Shown here: positions 1 to 9,024 of the stretch, piece by piece
Position numbering within the stretch: position 1 is the first letter of the stretch
Layout: every line of letters starts with the position of its first letter
Assembly: GCF_004355185.1 (NCBI RefSeq)
Contig: NZ_CP037922.1
Span: 4,434,001-4,498,000, forward strand
Reading direction: 5' to 3'
Length of the DNA stretch: 64,000 nt
DNA from: Hymenobacter radiodurans
GTDB taxonomy: Bacteria > Bacteroidota > Bacteroidia > Cytophagales > Hymenobacteraceae
Position numbers and translations under genes: made by a program
The notes under the pieces: model-generated
The model's input: the letters and a program-made list of their open reading frames with translations, nothing else
The model's database searches: none
What the model was told of the DNA's origin: nothing

Positions 1-1
1 T

Positions 2-145
2 GATGTATTCTTGCAAGCCGACAAAGAGATGTATTCTCTGGAACTACCCCAGCAGCAGCAACAGCTCATTATTCTAGTGCCCATCATATTAGCGTTCTTT
101 TTCTGGACAACTGCTTATGTCCGAATAAAGGAAAAGCAAATTTAA
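2..145 (+). CDS. C-terminal end of a membrane protein, probably an ABC-2 type permease (partial)
   Basis: The frame is open from the window edge to a TAA at 143-145. The 47 visible residues hold a short polar stretch (four to five Gln), one strongly hydrophobic helix (LIILVPIILAFFFWTTAYV) and a charged tail ending RIKEKQI. A last transmembrane helix followed by a short basic tail is typical of ABC-2 permeases, and these often sit beside YtrA-like GntR regulators such as the next gene. The family call is inferred from this context because the body of the gene is outside the window. Confidence 0.5.
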   Translation, partial: DVFLQADKEMYSLELPQQQQQLIILVPIILAFFFWTTAYVRIKEKQI

Positions 146-160
146 TAGGGGAACAAATCC

Positions 161-544
161 ATGGAGTTCAAAGATAATGAAGCCATTTACCTGCAAATAG
201 CCAGCTATGTAGGTGAAAATATTTTACTGGAAAAATGGCCCTCCGACGACAAAATCCCTTCGGTACGCGACTTAGCTGGTGAGCTACAAGTTAATCCCAA
301 CACTGTGATGCGCACATACGAATTTTTGCAAAATCAGGAAGTACTCTACAATAAGCGTGGCATTGGCTTTTTTGTAGCTCCCGACGCTATTGAAAAAGTA
401 AAACGCTACCGCAAGGAGCACTTTCTGCAGCAGGAATTACCTGATTTTTTCCGCAATGTTTTTCTCCTAGATATTAGCCTGGATGAATTACAAAATAGGT
501 ACGAGCAATTTAAGCGTGAGCATTACGCACCCACTGAGAAGTAA
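161..544 (+). CDS. GntR-family transcriptional regulator, YtrA-like
   Basis: At 127 residues this is a short GntR protein. The winged helix-turn-helix occupies about residues 8-75 (IPSVRDLAGELQVNPNTVMR is the recognition region), followed by a short helical tail rather than a large effector domain, as in the YtrA subfamily. The ATG is preceded by AGGGGAA about 8 bases upstream. It begins 15 bases after the stop of a probable ABC permease gene and is followed 2 bases later by the next gene, so the three are probably co-transcribed. YtrA-type regulators usually repress their own ABC-transporter operon; the ligand is not apparent. Confidence 0.85.
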   Translation: MEFKDNEAIYLQIASYVGENILLEKWPSDDKIPSVRDLAGELQVNPNTVMRTYEFLQNQEVLYNKRGIGFFVAPDAIEKVKRYRKEHFLQQELPDFFRNVFLLDISLDELQNRYEQFKREHYAPTEK

Positions 545-546
545 TT

Positions 547-1281
547 ATGAAAACCAGCAATAAAATAGCTCTGACGGCTTTGGTATTCCTGCTCGCTTCG
601 CTGGCGGCTTATAATATGGCCTTAAAAAAAGAGTATAATAAAGGCGCCTATAAAGATCCTTATAAGAACTTCACAGCCTTAAGCTTTCAGGATTTTGAGG
701 CGTTGGAGGTAAACCCAGCCCATATTCTCAACGTGAAAGTTTCGGCGGGCCCGTACGCAGTGTGGGTGCGCAACGATGCGGCCGAGTATGTGCAGGTAAA
801 GCAGATTGGCAAGCGCCTGCGCCTCGACGCCATATTTCCCGAAGAAAGGGAGTATGCAGGACCCTCTTACGCGGTGATGATCAGCTGTCCGCGACTTAGT
901 AGCTTGGCTACTAATGCTATGTACTCAGTAAAAGGCAAACTCACCACCGATAAGGCGTCACCGTCAAGCTATGCTGTCACGGTATCAGGGTTCGACCAAG
1001 ACAGCCTGCGGATTCAGCAGGACAATGCTAGTTCGGTGAAGCTAACTGGCAATGACTTCAGGCAACTGCATGTAGTGGCCGGACTAAGCCCCCGCAGCAG
1101 CTCAGCCTTTTATGTAATGCCAGGCAACCAAATTGCGGCGGCCAGCTTCGATATTCGCAATAAGAGCCAACTCGTATTAGACAATGTGTCTATTCCCAAG
1201 CTACGCTACCAATTTGCGGATAGCACGAAAGCGACAATTTCGGGGTCTGCACTGGCGGCCTTAACCCACTTAAATAAGTAG
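547..1281 (+). CDS. DUF2807-like secreted or anchored protein
   Basis: This 244-residue protein has an N-terminal signal or anchor helix (IALTALVFLLASLAAYNMAL). The rest is rich in beta strands, with the pattern 'F..LEV..A..LNVKVSAGPYAVWV' and later stretches such as 'SVKLTGNDFRQLHVVAG'. This resembles the DUF2807 (putative auto-transporter adhesin head, GIN) beta-solenoid family, which is common in Bacteroidota. It starts 2 bases after the GntR stop, so it is probably part of that operon. No catalytic motif is visible. The family call rests on the fold-like pattern and is moderate. Confidence 0.55.
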   Translation: MKTSNKIALTALVFLLASLAAYNMALKKEYNKGAYKDPYKNFTALSFQDFEALEVNPAHILNVKVSAGPYAVWVRNDAAEYVQVKQIGKRLRLDAIFPEEREYAGPSYAVMISCPRLSSLATNAMYSVKGKLTTDKASPSSYAVTVSGFDQDSLRIQQDNASSVKLTGNDFRQLHVVAGLSPRSSSAFYVMPGNQIAAASFDIRNKSQLVLDNVSIPKLRYQFADSTKATISGSALAALTHLNK

Positions 1282-1284
1282 TTG

Positions 1285-1324
1285 AAGCGAGAGCCAGCTG
1301 ACATTGATTGGCCGGCTCTTGCTT
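1285..1324. terminator. Hairpin terminator between convergent genes
   Basis: AAGCGAGAGCC pairs with GGCTCTTGCTT with one G-T wobble across an 18-base loop. It lies between the 3' ends of the DUF2807-like gene and the minus-strand DUF72 gene, so it could serve both. Confidence 0.55.
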
Positions 1325-2237
1325 AAAACAAACTTCCTTGCACAGGCTGGACAATAATCTTCGGGGGGGCAATTTCGAGGCCCGTTAGCGTGCGTAGCTT
1401 ATCCAGAAAATACTGCGTCCAAATGGGCGAGTGCATAATATCCTTCTGATGGATAAATATGTAAGCCGTGTGCAAGCCAGCGCTCAACCAGCCGGCCAGG
1501 CGCTCAGCCCAAACATCGGCGCGGCGATAGTCGCTGTTGCCGAGGCCGTGGCCATTGAAGCGGATGAAGGCCGTGGGCGTAGTCAGGCGCTGGTGAAGCA
1601 CGTCGCGGCGACCAGCTACGTCGGTAATTACCAGCGTCTTGTTCAGAGCTTCCAGCAAGGCAAAAACCGTGTCGCGCACGCCCGTATCGGCAAACCACCG
1701 CGGGTGACGCAGTTCCACGGCCAGCGGCACATAGGCTGGAAAATCGAGCAGGTAGCGCTCTAGGCGGCGCATGTGCTCCGGCCCGAACGTGGGGGGCAAT
1801 TGTAGAAAGGCTGGCCCCAAATGTTCTTCCAGCCCGCTGATGGCCCGGCAAAACGAAGTGGTCAGTTCATCGGCATTGTATAGCTCCCGCTCGTGGGTGA
1901 TGCTTTGGGGCATCTTGGGGCAAAACTTGAAGCCCGGCGGCACCGCATCGCGCCACTTGCGCACGGTGGGCGCGTCGGGGATGCGGTAGTGCGTGGTGTT
2001 CAACTCAATGCTGTTGAACTGCCGGGCGTAATGGTGCAGGTAGTCACTATCCTTAATGCCTGCCGGGAAGTAAGAGCCTAGCCAAGCCTTGTTCGTCCAA
2101 ATAGGACACCCCACATATACGGCGGGCTGAGGTGGCGCCGTGGCTTGCGCACGCGCCAGCAGCGAAGCCGTCTCGGGGTGGTCGGGAGGAAGCGTGAAAT
2201 CCACGCCGCGCAGGTCGGAAAGGCGGCCAAAATCCAT
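1323..2237 (-). CDS. DUF72 domain protein (YecE family)
   Basis: This 304-residue protein is a TIM-barrel-like DUF72/YecE member. Family hallmarks are VGCPIWTNKAW near the N-terminus, 'YFP' followed by 'FNSIELNTTHYRIP', 'KFCPKMPQSITHE', 'LGPAFLQLPPTFGP', 'LAVELRHPRWF' and 'FIRFNGHG'. The biochemical role of the family is not established. The frame is open upstream to 2360, but the ATG at 2237 (MDFGRLSDL) fits the family start better and follows the promoter-like string GTACTTTGC. A run of seven C in coding orientation near the end is in frame. Confidence 0.85.
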   Translation of the reverse strand: MDFGRLSDLRGVDFTLPPDHPETASLLARAQATAPPQPAVYVGCPIWTNKAWLGSYFPAGIKDSDYLHHYARQFNSIELNTTHYRIPDAPTVRKWRDAVPPGFKFCPKMPQSITHERELYNADELTTSFCRAISGLEEHLGPAFLQLPPTFGPEHMRRLERYLLDFPAYVPLAVELRHPRWFADTGVRDTVFALLEALNKTLVITDVAGRRDVLHQRLTTPTAFIRFNGHGLGNSDYRRADVWAERLAGWLSAGLHTAYIFIHQKDIMHSPIWTQYFLDKLRTLTGLEIAPPKIIVQPVQGSLF

Positions 2238-2586
2238 AGAGCAAAGTACGGCAAATCTCGCCGCAGGAAGTAGGTTATTCCAGTAACAAAATTCGAGGAC
2301 TTTTGCAACACGGCTTTGAACATGCTCAACAGGCCAATGACAAAATTTTGTACCAATCAAATAATATCATTCTTTTTAGCCCTTCTAAGCCTTCTTTTAA
2401 TAATACTAAGACCATCTTTCTGAAACACAAAAGCGCCTTTTGCTACAGGAAGTACAAATTATTTTCGTACAAGTTTTATTCAAAAAATATAATTTATTAT
2501 ACTTGGAAACAGCTACCGCCGGTGGAATTGACTCTCCGCCAAAAAGTGGTGCTCTAGTTTTGGCTGTTTACCAATTGTCTAAAAGT
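2238..2586. other. AT-rich intergenic region
   Basis: This is the divergent gap between the DUF72 and RlpA genes. It is notably AT-rich compared with the flanking genes. TATACTTG near 2498 is one mismatch from the Bacteroidota -7 box TAnnTTTG and may drive the RlpA gene. An open frame continues upstream of the RlpA start as far as a TTG at 2440, but its residues look untranslated. I see no RNA gene. Confidence 0.4.
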
Positions 2587-3429
2587 GTGATTCGATCCCT
2601 CCGATTACCTCTTGCCGGTTGGCTGTTTGCTCTGCTCCTGACCTTGCCTTTAGCCTTCCCCCAAACCGCATTTGCCACCCGGCTCAGCGACGACGATAAG
2701 GCTCCCACAGCTACCACTCGCAAAAAAGTTGTCGTGTTACGCGGCCGGGCCTCGTGGTACGGCATCCAACATCAAGGCTTACCTACCAGCAGCGGCGAGC
2801 GATTTGATCGCAACAAGTACACCGCCGCTCACAAGACGCTTCCCTTTAATACCCGCTTACGCGTAACCAACCCCCAAAACGGCAAATCAGTAGTCGTACG
2901 CGTTACCGACCGCGGCCCATTCCGCCACCAGCGGATTCTCGATTTAGCCGAAATTGCCGCCCGCCCGCTGGGTATTATTCAGCAAGGTGCCATTTCAGTA
3001 GTGGCCGAAGTAGTCCCCGAAACGACGCCCCTTGGCCCCACGGATGCCCCCGAAGATTTGGCTGAGATCCTCAACGACACCATTGACCCGGAAATGCCCG
3101 TGGTGGCTACCACCGAAACATCGGTACCTGCTACGCTTCCCGCCTCAACGGCAGCCTATGTAGTACAAACCGGCACCTTCGGCAGCGCCCTGAATGCTCA
3201 GAACCAGCTTACCAAGATTCAGTCAATCAACAACAAGCTAGTGGTAACGGTGACGCCCGAAACCGTGAATGGCAAAGCTCTCAACCGCGTGGTAGTAGGC
3301 CAATTCGCCGACCGCAAAGCCGCTGATACCGTGCGCCGGCAATTGCAGCAACGTGGGATTACCGGTTTGGTTCGCCAGATTCAGGTACCACTCGAGCCTG
3401 CCGCGCACGCAGTAGCCGCAGGCCGATAA
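2587..3429 (+). CDS. rlpA: RlpA-like septal ring lytic transglycosylase with SPOR domain
   Basis: With the GTG at 2587 the product is about 280 residues. A signal peptide (LAGWLFALLLTLPLAFPQTAFA) comes first. Next is a double-psi beta-barrel of the RlpA type at about residues 50-140 (GRASWYG, TSSGERFD, AAHKTLPFNTRLRVTN, VRVTDRGPF, LDLAEIAARPLG). A C-terminal SPOR domain follows at about 190-270 (YVVQTGTFGS, VVVGQFADRKAAD), which in this family binds denuded peptidoglycan at division sites. It should act in the periplasm or outer membrane on glycan strands. The GTG was chosen because the signal peptide then has a short basic n-region; a TTG at 2440 is the alternative. A terminator follows directly. 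Confidence 0.85.
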   Translation: MIRSLRLPLAGWLFALLLTLPLAFPQTAFATRLSDDDKAPTATTRKKVVVLRGRASWYGIQHQGLPTSSGERFDRNKYTAAHKTLPFNTRLRVTNPQNGKSVVVRVTDRGPFRHQRILDLAEIAARPLGIIQQGAISVVAEVVPETTPLGPTDAPEDLAEILNDTIDPEMPVVATTETSVPATLPASTAAYVVQTGTFGSALNAQNQLTKIQSINNKLVVTVTPETVNGKALNRVVVGQFADRKAADTVRRQLQQRGITGLVRQIQVPLEPAAHAVAAGR

Positions 3430-3447
3430 GTCTTTACTTCTCTACTC

Positions 3448-3490
3448 TAAAAGCCCGAACTTTCTGCTTTAGCAGGGGTTCGGGCTTTTT
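3448..3490 (+). terminator. Rho-independent terminator after rlpA
   Basis: AAAAGCCCGAAC pairs with GTTCGGGCTTTTT around a loop of about 16 bases, ending in a T run. Confidence 0.8.
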
Positions 3491-3627
3491 CGTGTGAGCG
3501 GGGGGCAAATTTTTGGGCATACGTTGGTTAACGAAGAGTAAGCGTTGTTATGTGAGCGCATCACTATAACTTAACGGCACTTGCCAACCTGCTGGGGGGC
3601 TTTTTCACCCGATTTCTACCATTCTTT

Positions 3628-6063
3628 ATGGCTTGGATAAAGGCCTTGTTGGCACTGCTGGTCAGTGTTACGCTTACTTGGGTACTCAACAGCAAGCAGG
3701 GTGACCTGCCGCCTTTTGGCAAGTTTCTAAGCCCTTTTGTAGGCTTTTGGCAAAACGCGGAGGCCGCTACGGAGGCAAATGAGCAGCAGGAACTAACCTT
3801 ATCCGGCCTGCAAGCGCCCGTGCAAGTGCGCCTCGATGACCGGCGCGTACCCCACGTATTTGCCCAAAACGACCACGACCTCTACTTTGCCCAAGGCTAC
3901 CTCACCGCCCGCGACCGGCTCTGGCAGATGGAGTTTCAAACGCACGTAGCGGCCGGCCGTATTTCGGAAATAGTAGGCGCGAAAGCCCTGGAGTATGACC
4001 GGTTTCAGCGGCGCATGGGTTTGCCGTTTGGGGCCCAGAAGTCGCTGGATGTGATGCTAGCTGATCCTACTACGCGCATGGTGCTGGAGGCGTATTCGGC
4101 CGGTGTGAACGCCTATATCAGTAGCCTGTCGACCGAAGACCTACCATTCGAATACAAGCTACTGGATTACAAACCTGAGCCCTGGAAGCCCCTGAAATGC
4201 GCGTTGCTGCTCAAACTCATGGCCTGGGACCTGAGTGGTCGCTCCGATGATTTGCGCCTCTCGAATGCCTTGAACGAGTACGGGCCAGCCATCACCAACG
4301 ATCTTTTTCCCAGCTATCCGACCCGCGAAGACCCCATTGTGCCAGTTGGCAGCCCCCTAGATTTTACGCCCGTTCCGACGCCCCCTAAGCCACCCATATT
4401 TGGAGCTGCCATGTCGGATAAAGTACCCACGCGGGAGCCAGACCCTGAGTTGGGGTCCAATAACTTTGCGGTCAGCAGCGCTAAATCGGCAACGGGCTTT
4501 CCTATTTTGGCCAATGACCCGCACTTACAGCTAAATCTGCCCAGCATCTGGTATCAGATTCAGCTGGTGGCGCCCGGCGTGAATGTGTATGGGGTTACTA
4601 TTCCGGGTTCGCCCTTAGTTATTATTGGCTTTAATCAGCAGGTAGCCTGGGGCGTAACCAATGTGGGCGCTGATGTTCTCGACTGGTATCAGCTCAAATT
4701 CAAAGACAACGCAAAGCGCGAGTACTGGCACGACGGCCGCTGGAAGCCGGTACGCCGGGTGATAGAGCGCATCAAGGTGCGCGGCTTGCCTGACCGCCTC
4801 GACACGGTGCTCTATACCCACCACGGCCCGGTGGTGTATGATCAGAACGAGAAGGTTTTTAACAAGCAAACACCCGTTCGACATGCCTTACGGTGGACTG
4901 CCCACGAAGGCGGCAACGAGGTAAAAGCCCTCTACGGCTTGAACCGGGCCCAAAATTACGCCGACTATACCGCGGCCATTCCCTTCTTTGCCTCCCCAGC
5001 CCAAAACTTCATTTTTGCCAGTGCTCAAAACGACATTGCGATTTGGCCCAATGGCAAGTTTCCGCTGAAATGGGCCGATCAAGGCAAGTTTATCCTCGAT
5101 GGCACCAACCCGGCCCACGACTGGCAAGGGTGGATTCCGTCGGCCCACAACCCTCATGTGCGCAACCCGGCGCGGGGCTTCGTTAGCTCAGCCAACCAGT
5201 TTCCGGCGGGGCCCGATTATCCTTATTATTTGGGGTGGTCGTTTGGCACTTGGGAGCGGGGACACCGCATAAATGAGCGCCTGAGCGCTATGCAGGGCGC
5301 CACGACTGACAGTTTGCGCCTTTTGCAGCTGGATAACCTCAACCTGAACGCCCAGCTGATGCTGCCGCGCCTGCTGGCTTTGGTGCAGCCCCAGCAACTA
5401 ACTGCCGCCCAGCGCTCAGCATACGAGACCATGCAGCGCTGGAATTATTTCTACGACGCAGATGCTATTGCGCCCAGCGTGTTCAGCCTCTGGTACAGCA
5501 ACTTAGTAAAGCGCCTCTGGGATGATGATTTTGGGGCCGCAGCCACGGGCTTAGAAATGAGCTATCCGCCCCGCGACCGGACTAATAATCTAATCTTATT
5601 GCAAGATACCAGTCGCTGGATCGACGACCGGCGCACGCCTCAGCGCGAAACCCTGACCCAATTGGTGCAGGCATCCCTACAGTTTGCCACCGACTCACTG
5701 CAACGGAAATTTGGCCCCCAAGGTCCGTCTTGGCGTTGGGCCAACCAAAAAAGCACCGACATTTTGCATCTGGCCCAGCTCAAAGGGTTCGGCCGCATGG
5801 ACCTAGAAGTAGGCGGCGGCGCAGCCATCGTCAATGCTATTTCGGAGCGCAACGGCCCCTCTTGGCGCATGGTGGTTGCTCTTGGCCCCCAAGTGAAAGC
5901 CTTCGGCGTATTTCCCGGGGGCCAAAGCGGCAACCCCGGCTCAGCCTACTATGACGACATGATCGAAACCTGGCGAAAAGGCGAGCTGAACGAGTTGATT
6001 TTCCTGCAAAAACCCAACGAGAAAAGCCCTCGTGTGAAAGCTAGCTTAGCCTTGAAGCCGTAA
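3628..6063 (+). CDS. Penicillin acylase family protein (N-terminal nucleophile hydrolase)
   Basis: The product has 811 residues, typical for the penicillin G acylase / acyl-homoserine-lactone acylase family. An N-terminal signal or anchor helix (ALLALLVSVTLTWVL) suggests export to the periplasm. The A-chain motif 'GYLTARDRLWQMEFQ' is near residue 90. The autoprocessing site is LGSNNFAVSS with the nucleophile Ser at about residue 277. Then come NDPHLQLNLPSIWYQIQL and GVTNVGADVLDWY, standard for the B chain. Members cleave amide bonds of acylated substrates such as beta-lactams or acyl-homoserine lactones; the substrate here cannot be read from sequence. The gene stands alone, with a REP-like repeat after it. 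Confidence 0.88.
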   Translation: MAWIKALLALLVSVTLTWVLNSKQGDLPPFGKFLSPFVGFWQNAEAATEANEQQELTLSGLQAPVQVRLDDRRVPHVFAQNDHDLYFAQGYLTARDRLWQMEFQTHVAAGRISEIVGAKALEYDRFQRRMGLPFGAQKSLDVMLADPTTRMVLEAYSAGVNAYISSLSTEDLPFEYKLLDYKPEPWKPLKCALLLKLMAWDLSGRSDDLRLSNALNEYGPAITNDLFPSYPTREDPIVPVGSPLDFTPVPTPPKPPIFGAAMSDKVPTREPDPELGSNNFAVSSAKSATGFPILANDPHLQLNLPSIWYQIQLVAPGVNVYGVTIPGSPLVIIGFNQQVAWGVTNVGADVLDWYQLKFKDNAKREYWHDGRWKPVRRVIERIKVRGLPDRLDTVLYTHHGPVVYDQNEKVFNKQTPVRHALRWTAHEGGNEVKALYGLNRAQNYADYTAAIPFFASPAQNFIFASAQNDIAIWPNGKFPLKWADQGKFILDGTNPAHDWQGWIPSAHNPHVRNPARGFVSSANQFPAGPDYPYYLGWSFGTWERGHRINERLSAMQGATTDSLRLLQLDNLNLNAQLMLPRLLALVQPQQLTAAQRSAYETMQRWNYFYDADAIAPSVFSLWYSNLVKRLWDDDFGAAATGLEMSYPPRDRTNNLILLQDTSRWIDDRRTPQRETLTQLVQASLQFATDSLQRKFGPQGPSWRWANQKSTDILHLAQLKGFGRMDLEVGGGAAIVNAISERNGPSWRMVVALGPQVKAFGVFPGGQSGNPGSAYYDDMIETWRKGELNELIFLQKPNEKSPRVKASLALKP

Positions 6064-6112
6064 TTTAGACAATCGTAGAAGACGATTACATCAGATTACA
6101 TCATATAAGCCC

Positions 6113-6214
6113 GACCGTCATGCAGAGTGGCAGCGAAGCATCTCGCTCACGTCGTTAGATTAATACTCCTGAGTCAGCACGCGAGATGCTTCGCTACCGC
6201 TCTGCATGACGGTC
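6113..6214. repeat. REP-like palindromic repeat, copy A
   Basis: The outer arms GACCGTCATGCAGAG and CTCTGCATGACGGTC and the inner arms GAAGCATCTCGC and GCGAGATGCTTC fold into a long interrupted hairpin. It lies between convergent genes (penicillin-acylase-family and alpha/beta hydrolase). Related copies are at 31912, 33411 and 49535. Confidence 0.85.
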
Positions 6215-6257
6215 TTTTCATTGAGGTTTCGGTGTTAGTCATTGACACCTCAGAAGT

Positions 6258-7001
6258 CTAGCTCGCTAGCGAATCGGCAAACTCCCGCAAAAGCGTTGCT
6301 ACTTCCTGCGGCGCTTCTAGCGGCAGCAAGTGGCCAGCCCCACCTATTATTTCCAAAGGCGTATTGGGGGGCAAATGTGGTAGCGTTTCAAGCCCATGCA
6401 ACGACGGTGACATGACCGCATCGGCGTCGCCGGCCAGCACAACGGCTGGTACGGTAATAAGGGGCATTTGAGCCAGAATATTTTCACGGCTACCGTGCAG
6501 CAGCCACGCGTCCCAGGCCGCGCGCGTAGTGCGCAGATTATCTTCGATGACTTGTGCATTCGTATCCTCTGGCAGCGGCCGGGCCGTAATGTGAGCTAGC
6601 GTGCGGGCGGCCGCCTGCGGGTTGCCGTAGGCGTGTAAGGACGTGGTACGCTCTTCATCCGTCATAGGCTCAGGGGAAGGCGGCGAGGGCGAGATTAAGG
6701 CCAATCCGCGCAAGCCGACGGGCTGCTGAGCGGCCAAGGCAAGAGCAATTTTGCCCCCCATACTATGCCCAACCAGAATATAAGTACGAACCCCCTGCTC
6801 CCTAATGTAGGCGGCTATGGCTTCGGCATATGCCTGCACTGAGTAGCCACCCACCGGAGCCGGAGCACTTCCAAATCCACCTAAATCGGGAGTCAGGCAG
6901 GCGTAGTCAGGAGCCAGCTCGGCGGCTACTGCGGCCCACTCTCGCCTCGAACCAGCCCAGTAATGCAAACAAATAAAAGCAGGGGCGGCAGACGCGGGCA
7001 T
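6258..7001 (-). CDS. Alpha/beta-fold hydrolase
   Basis: This 247-residue single-domain alpha/beta hydrolase has its oxyanion-hole region at FICLHYWAGSRREW. The nucleophile elbow is VGHSMGG with Ser at about residue 80. The acid is likely Asp in 'LAGDADAVMSP', and the catalytic His is in 'GGAGHLLPLE'. It has no signal peptide and is probably cytoplasmic. The family covers esterases, lactonases and C-C hydrolases, so the substrate is unknown. It is transcribed toward the REP-like repeat and away from the HxlR regulator. Confidence 0.8.
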   Translation of the reverse strand: MPASAAPAFICLHYWAGSRREWAAVAAELAPDYACLTPDLGGFGSAPAPVGGYSVQAYAEAIAAYIREQGVRTYILVGHSMGGKIALALAAQQPVGLRGLALISPSPPSPEPMTDEERTTSLHAYGNPQAAARTLAHITARPLPEDTNAQVIEDNLRTTRAAWDAWLLHGSRENILAQMPLITVPAVVLAGDADAVMSPSLHGLETLPHLPPNTPLEIIGGAGHLLPLEAPQEVATLLREFADSLAS

Positions 7002-7098
7002 AAGGAGGAGGTTGAAACGTGTAGCCTACCTACGCAAACCCGCCCCGAAATGGTCAGAAAAGCCCCCCAGTAAACCGTAACCGCCCACCGCCTATGAG

Positions 7099-7485
7099 TT
7101 ATCCGGCCACTGCCAGCGCGTCTGATGTTGCTTCTGCGCAGGGCGCTTCGCCTAAGCCCAGCGCCTCACGGTGCAGATTACCCCACTCGCGCAGGGAGTG
7201 TAATACTGGACACAGGGTTTCGCCGTGGGCAGTCAGGCGATATTCTACCTTAGGCGGCACCTGCGCATACACGCGCCGATTGACGAGGCCTGCTTCCTCC
7301 AACTCTTTAAGCTGCTGGGCCAGCATCTTCTGTGTTACTCTCGGAATGAGGCGTTTCAGCTCGCCAAAGCGCAAGGTGCCGTGCTCCGCCAAGTACGAGA
7401 GAATAAACACCTTCCACTTGCCCCCCAATACATCGAGTGCTGCCGTAATTGGGCATATCGGCGCATTCTTTGGCGTTGCTATCAT
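7099..7485 (-). CDS. HxlR-family transcriptional regulator
   Basis: This 128-residue winged-helix protein carries the HxlR/MarR-like core: CPITAALDVLGGKWK, then LRFGELKRLIPRVTQKML (recognition helix) and 'VEYRLTAHGETL'. The conserved N-terminal Cys before P-I is the residue that senses thiol or quinone stress in some family members (YodB, HypR). It is divergently transcribed from an old-yellow-enzyme reductase, a common pairing in which the regulator controls the reductase in response to electrophiles. A candidate operator lies in the shared gap. Regulation is inferred from the arrangement. Confidence 0.88.
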   Translation of the reverse strand: MIATPKNAPICPITAALDVLGGKWKVFILSYLAEHGTLRFGELKRLIPRVTQKMLAQQLKELEEAGLVNRRVYAQVPPKVEYRLTAHGETLCPVLHSLREWGNLHREALGLGEAPCAEATSDALAVAG

Positions 7486-7518
7486 TTTAAGTTATTGATT
7501 ATCAACTATAGTTTCTAA

Positions 7519-7547
7519 TAGGTACCTGCATTACTTTATGGTACCTA
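7519..7547. promoter_or_regulatory. Inverted repeat, candidate HxlR operator
   Basis: TAGGTACC and its exact reverse complement GGTACCTA are separated by 13 bases. They lie in the gap between hxlR and the reductase, about 35 bases upstream of the hxlR start. Binding by HxlR is inferred. Confidence 0.45.
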
Positions 7548-7735
7548 CTTGACAAATATATCCTATTGACGAGACCTTTGCAAGCGCCGCCAATAGGCGG
7601 AAAGGAAGTATTTGCGTCCCCATAAAGCAGGCCGCCGGTTAACCATTACCGCCACTGAGTGGTTTGGCAAGACGCGCCAAGTAAGCGAAGGCTCACACGT
7701 GCTTTCATTCTTTTAAGTCAGTTATCACCCTTCTT

Positions 7736-8880
7736 ATGTCATCTGCAACCAAGCATCTGTTCACGCCCTTCCAAATGGGCGCTCTTTCTTTACCCAACCG
7801 CCTCGTAATGGCGCCCATGACGCGCAGCCGCGCCAATAACGACGGCAATGTGCCTACCGACTCCACGGTGGAATACTACCGGCAGCGGGCCTCGGCAGGG
7901 CTTATTATTACTGAAGGCGCCCAGGTTTCGCCGCAGGGCGTAGGCTACGTTTTCACACCCGGCATTCACTCAGCAGCGCAGGTAGCGGGCTGGAAAAAAG
8001 TAACGGATGCTGTACACGCCGCTGGGGGCGAATTTTTATTCAGCTGTGGCACGTAGGTCGTATTTCGCACCCATTCTTCCACAACGGCGAATTGCCCGTT
8101 GCTCCATCCAGCGTGAAGCCAACCGACGTGATGGCCTACACCGCCAATGGCATGGAAGAAATTCCGGCCCCGCGCGCTCTAGAGATCAGCGAGATTGCTG
8201 ACGTGGTGAATGACTTTCGCCAAGCGGCTCAAAACGCAAAAGATGCCGGCTTCGACGGAGTCGAGCTGCACGGTGCCAATGGCTACCTACTCGACCAATT
8301 TATCCAGGATGGTACCAACCAGCGCACCGACGAATACGGCGGCAGCGTAGAAAACCGCGCCCGCTTTGTGCTGGAAATAGTAGAGGCAACCGCTGAGGTA
8401 TTTGGTGCCGACCGTGTCGGCATCCGTTTGGCCCCTACTGGCAACGTGGGGGGCATTTCTGACTCCGACCGCCTAGGTACCTTCAGCTACGTAACGGAGC
8501 AGCTCAATAAGTTTGGCCTAGCCTATCTGCACATCATTGAGGCGCTGCCGGGTCACCCGATGGCCGCAAAAGCTGGGCAGGAGCCGATAGCTCCGCACCT
8601 GCGTAAAATCTTTGATGGCCCGTTTATTCTGAATGGCGGCTACACCCAGGAAACAGCTGAAGCCGCTTTAGAAAACAACGAAGCCGACCTTATTGCCTTC
8701 GGTGTCCCGTTCATTGCTAACCCCGACTTGGTGGAACGCTTCGAGCAGGGTGCTGCCCTCAACACGCCCGATCAGGCTACTTTCTACGGCGGCGACGACA
8801 AAGGCTACATCGATTATCCTTCGTTGGAGGTAGCAGAAGCCACGGAGGCTTCGCCCAAGCAGGACATCGTGAATTACTAG
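7736..8880 (+). CDS. Old-yellow-enzyme NADH:flavin oxidoreductase (NemA-like), one-base frameshift
   Basis: The first frame runs from ATG 7736 to a stop near 8056; the second continues in the next frame to 8880. At 8024-8028 the sequence has five G. A sixth G restores 'HAAGGRIFIQLWHVGRISH', the classic OYE sequence, and gives 381 residues, the usual length. FMN and active-site features are present: LVMAPMTRSR, 'DGVELHGANGYLLDQF', 'DEYGGSVENRARF' and 'RVGIRLAPTGNVGG'. Members reduce activated alkenes, nitro compounds and N-ethylmaleimide with NAD(P)H. Its pairing with HxlR fits an electrophile-stress role. The break is more likely a base-calling error than a mutation, since the same lesion recurs across the window. 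Confidence 0.88.
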
Positions 8881-8911
8881 CCTTCTCAGCAGCCAAACGG
8901 CTTCTAATACT

Positions 8912-8947
8912 GAACCCCGCCTCGGAACATTCCGGGGCGGGGTTTCT
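8912..8947 (+). terminator. Rho-independent terminator after the OYE gene
   Basis: AACCCCGCC TCGGAA pairs with TTCCGG GGCGGGGTT around a short loop and is followed by TTTCTT. Confidence 0.8.
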
Positions 8948-9024
8948 TGTATACAATATCACGCAGCTACCTCCCGTCGAGATTCTGCGTAGACAGTGAC
9001 TCAACTTTATCACATCGCTCTGTT

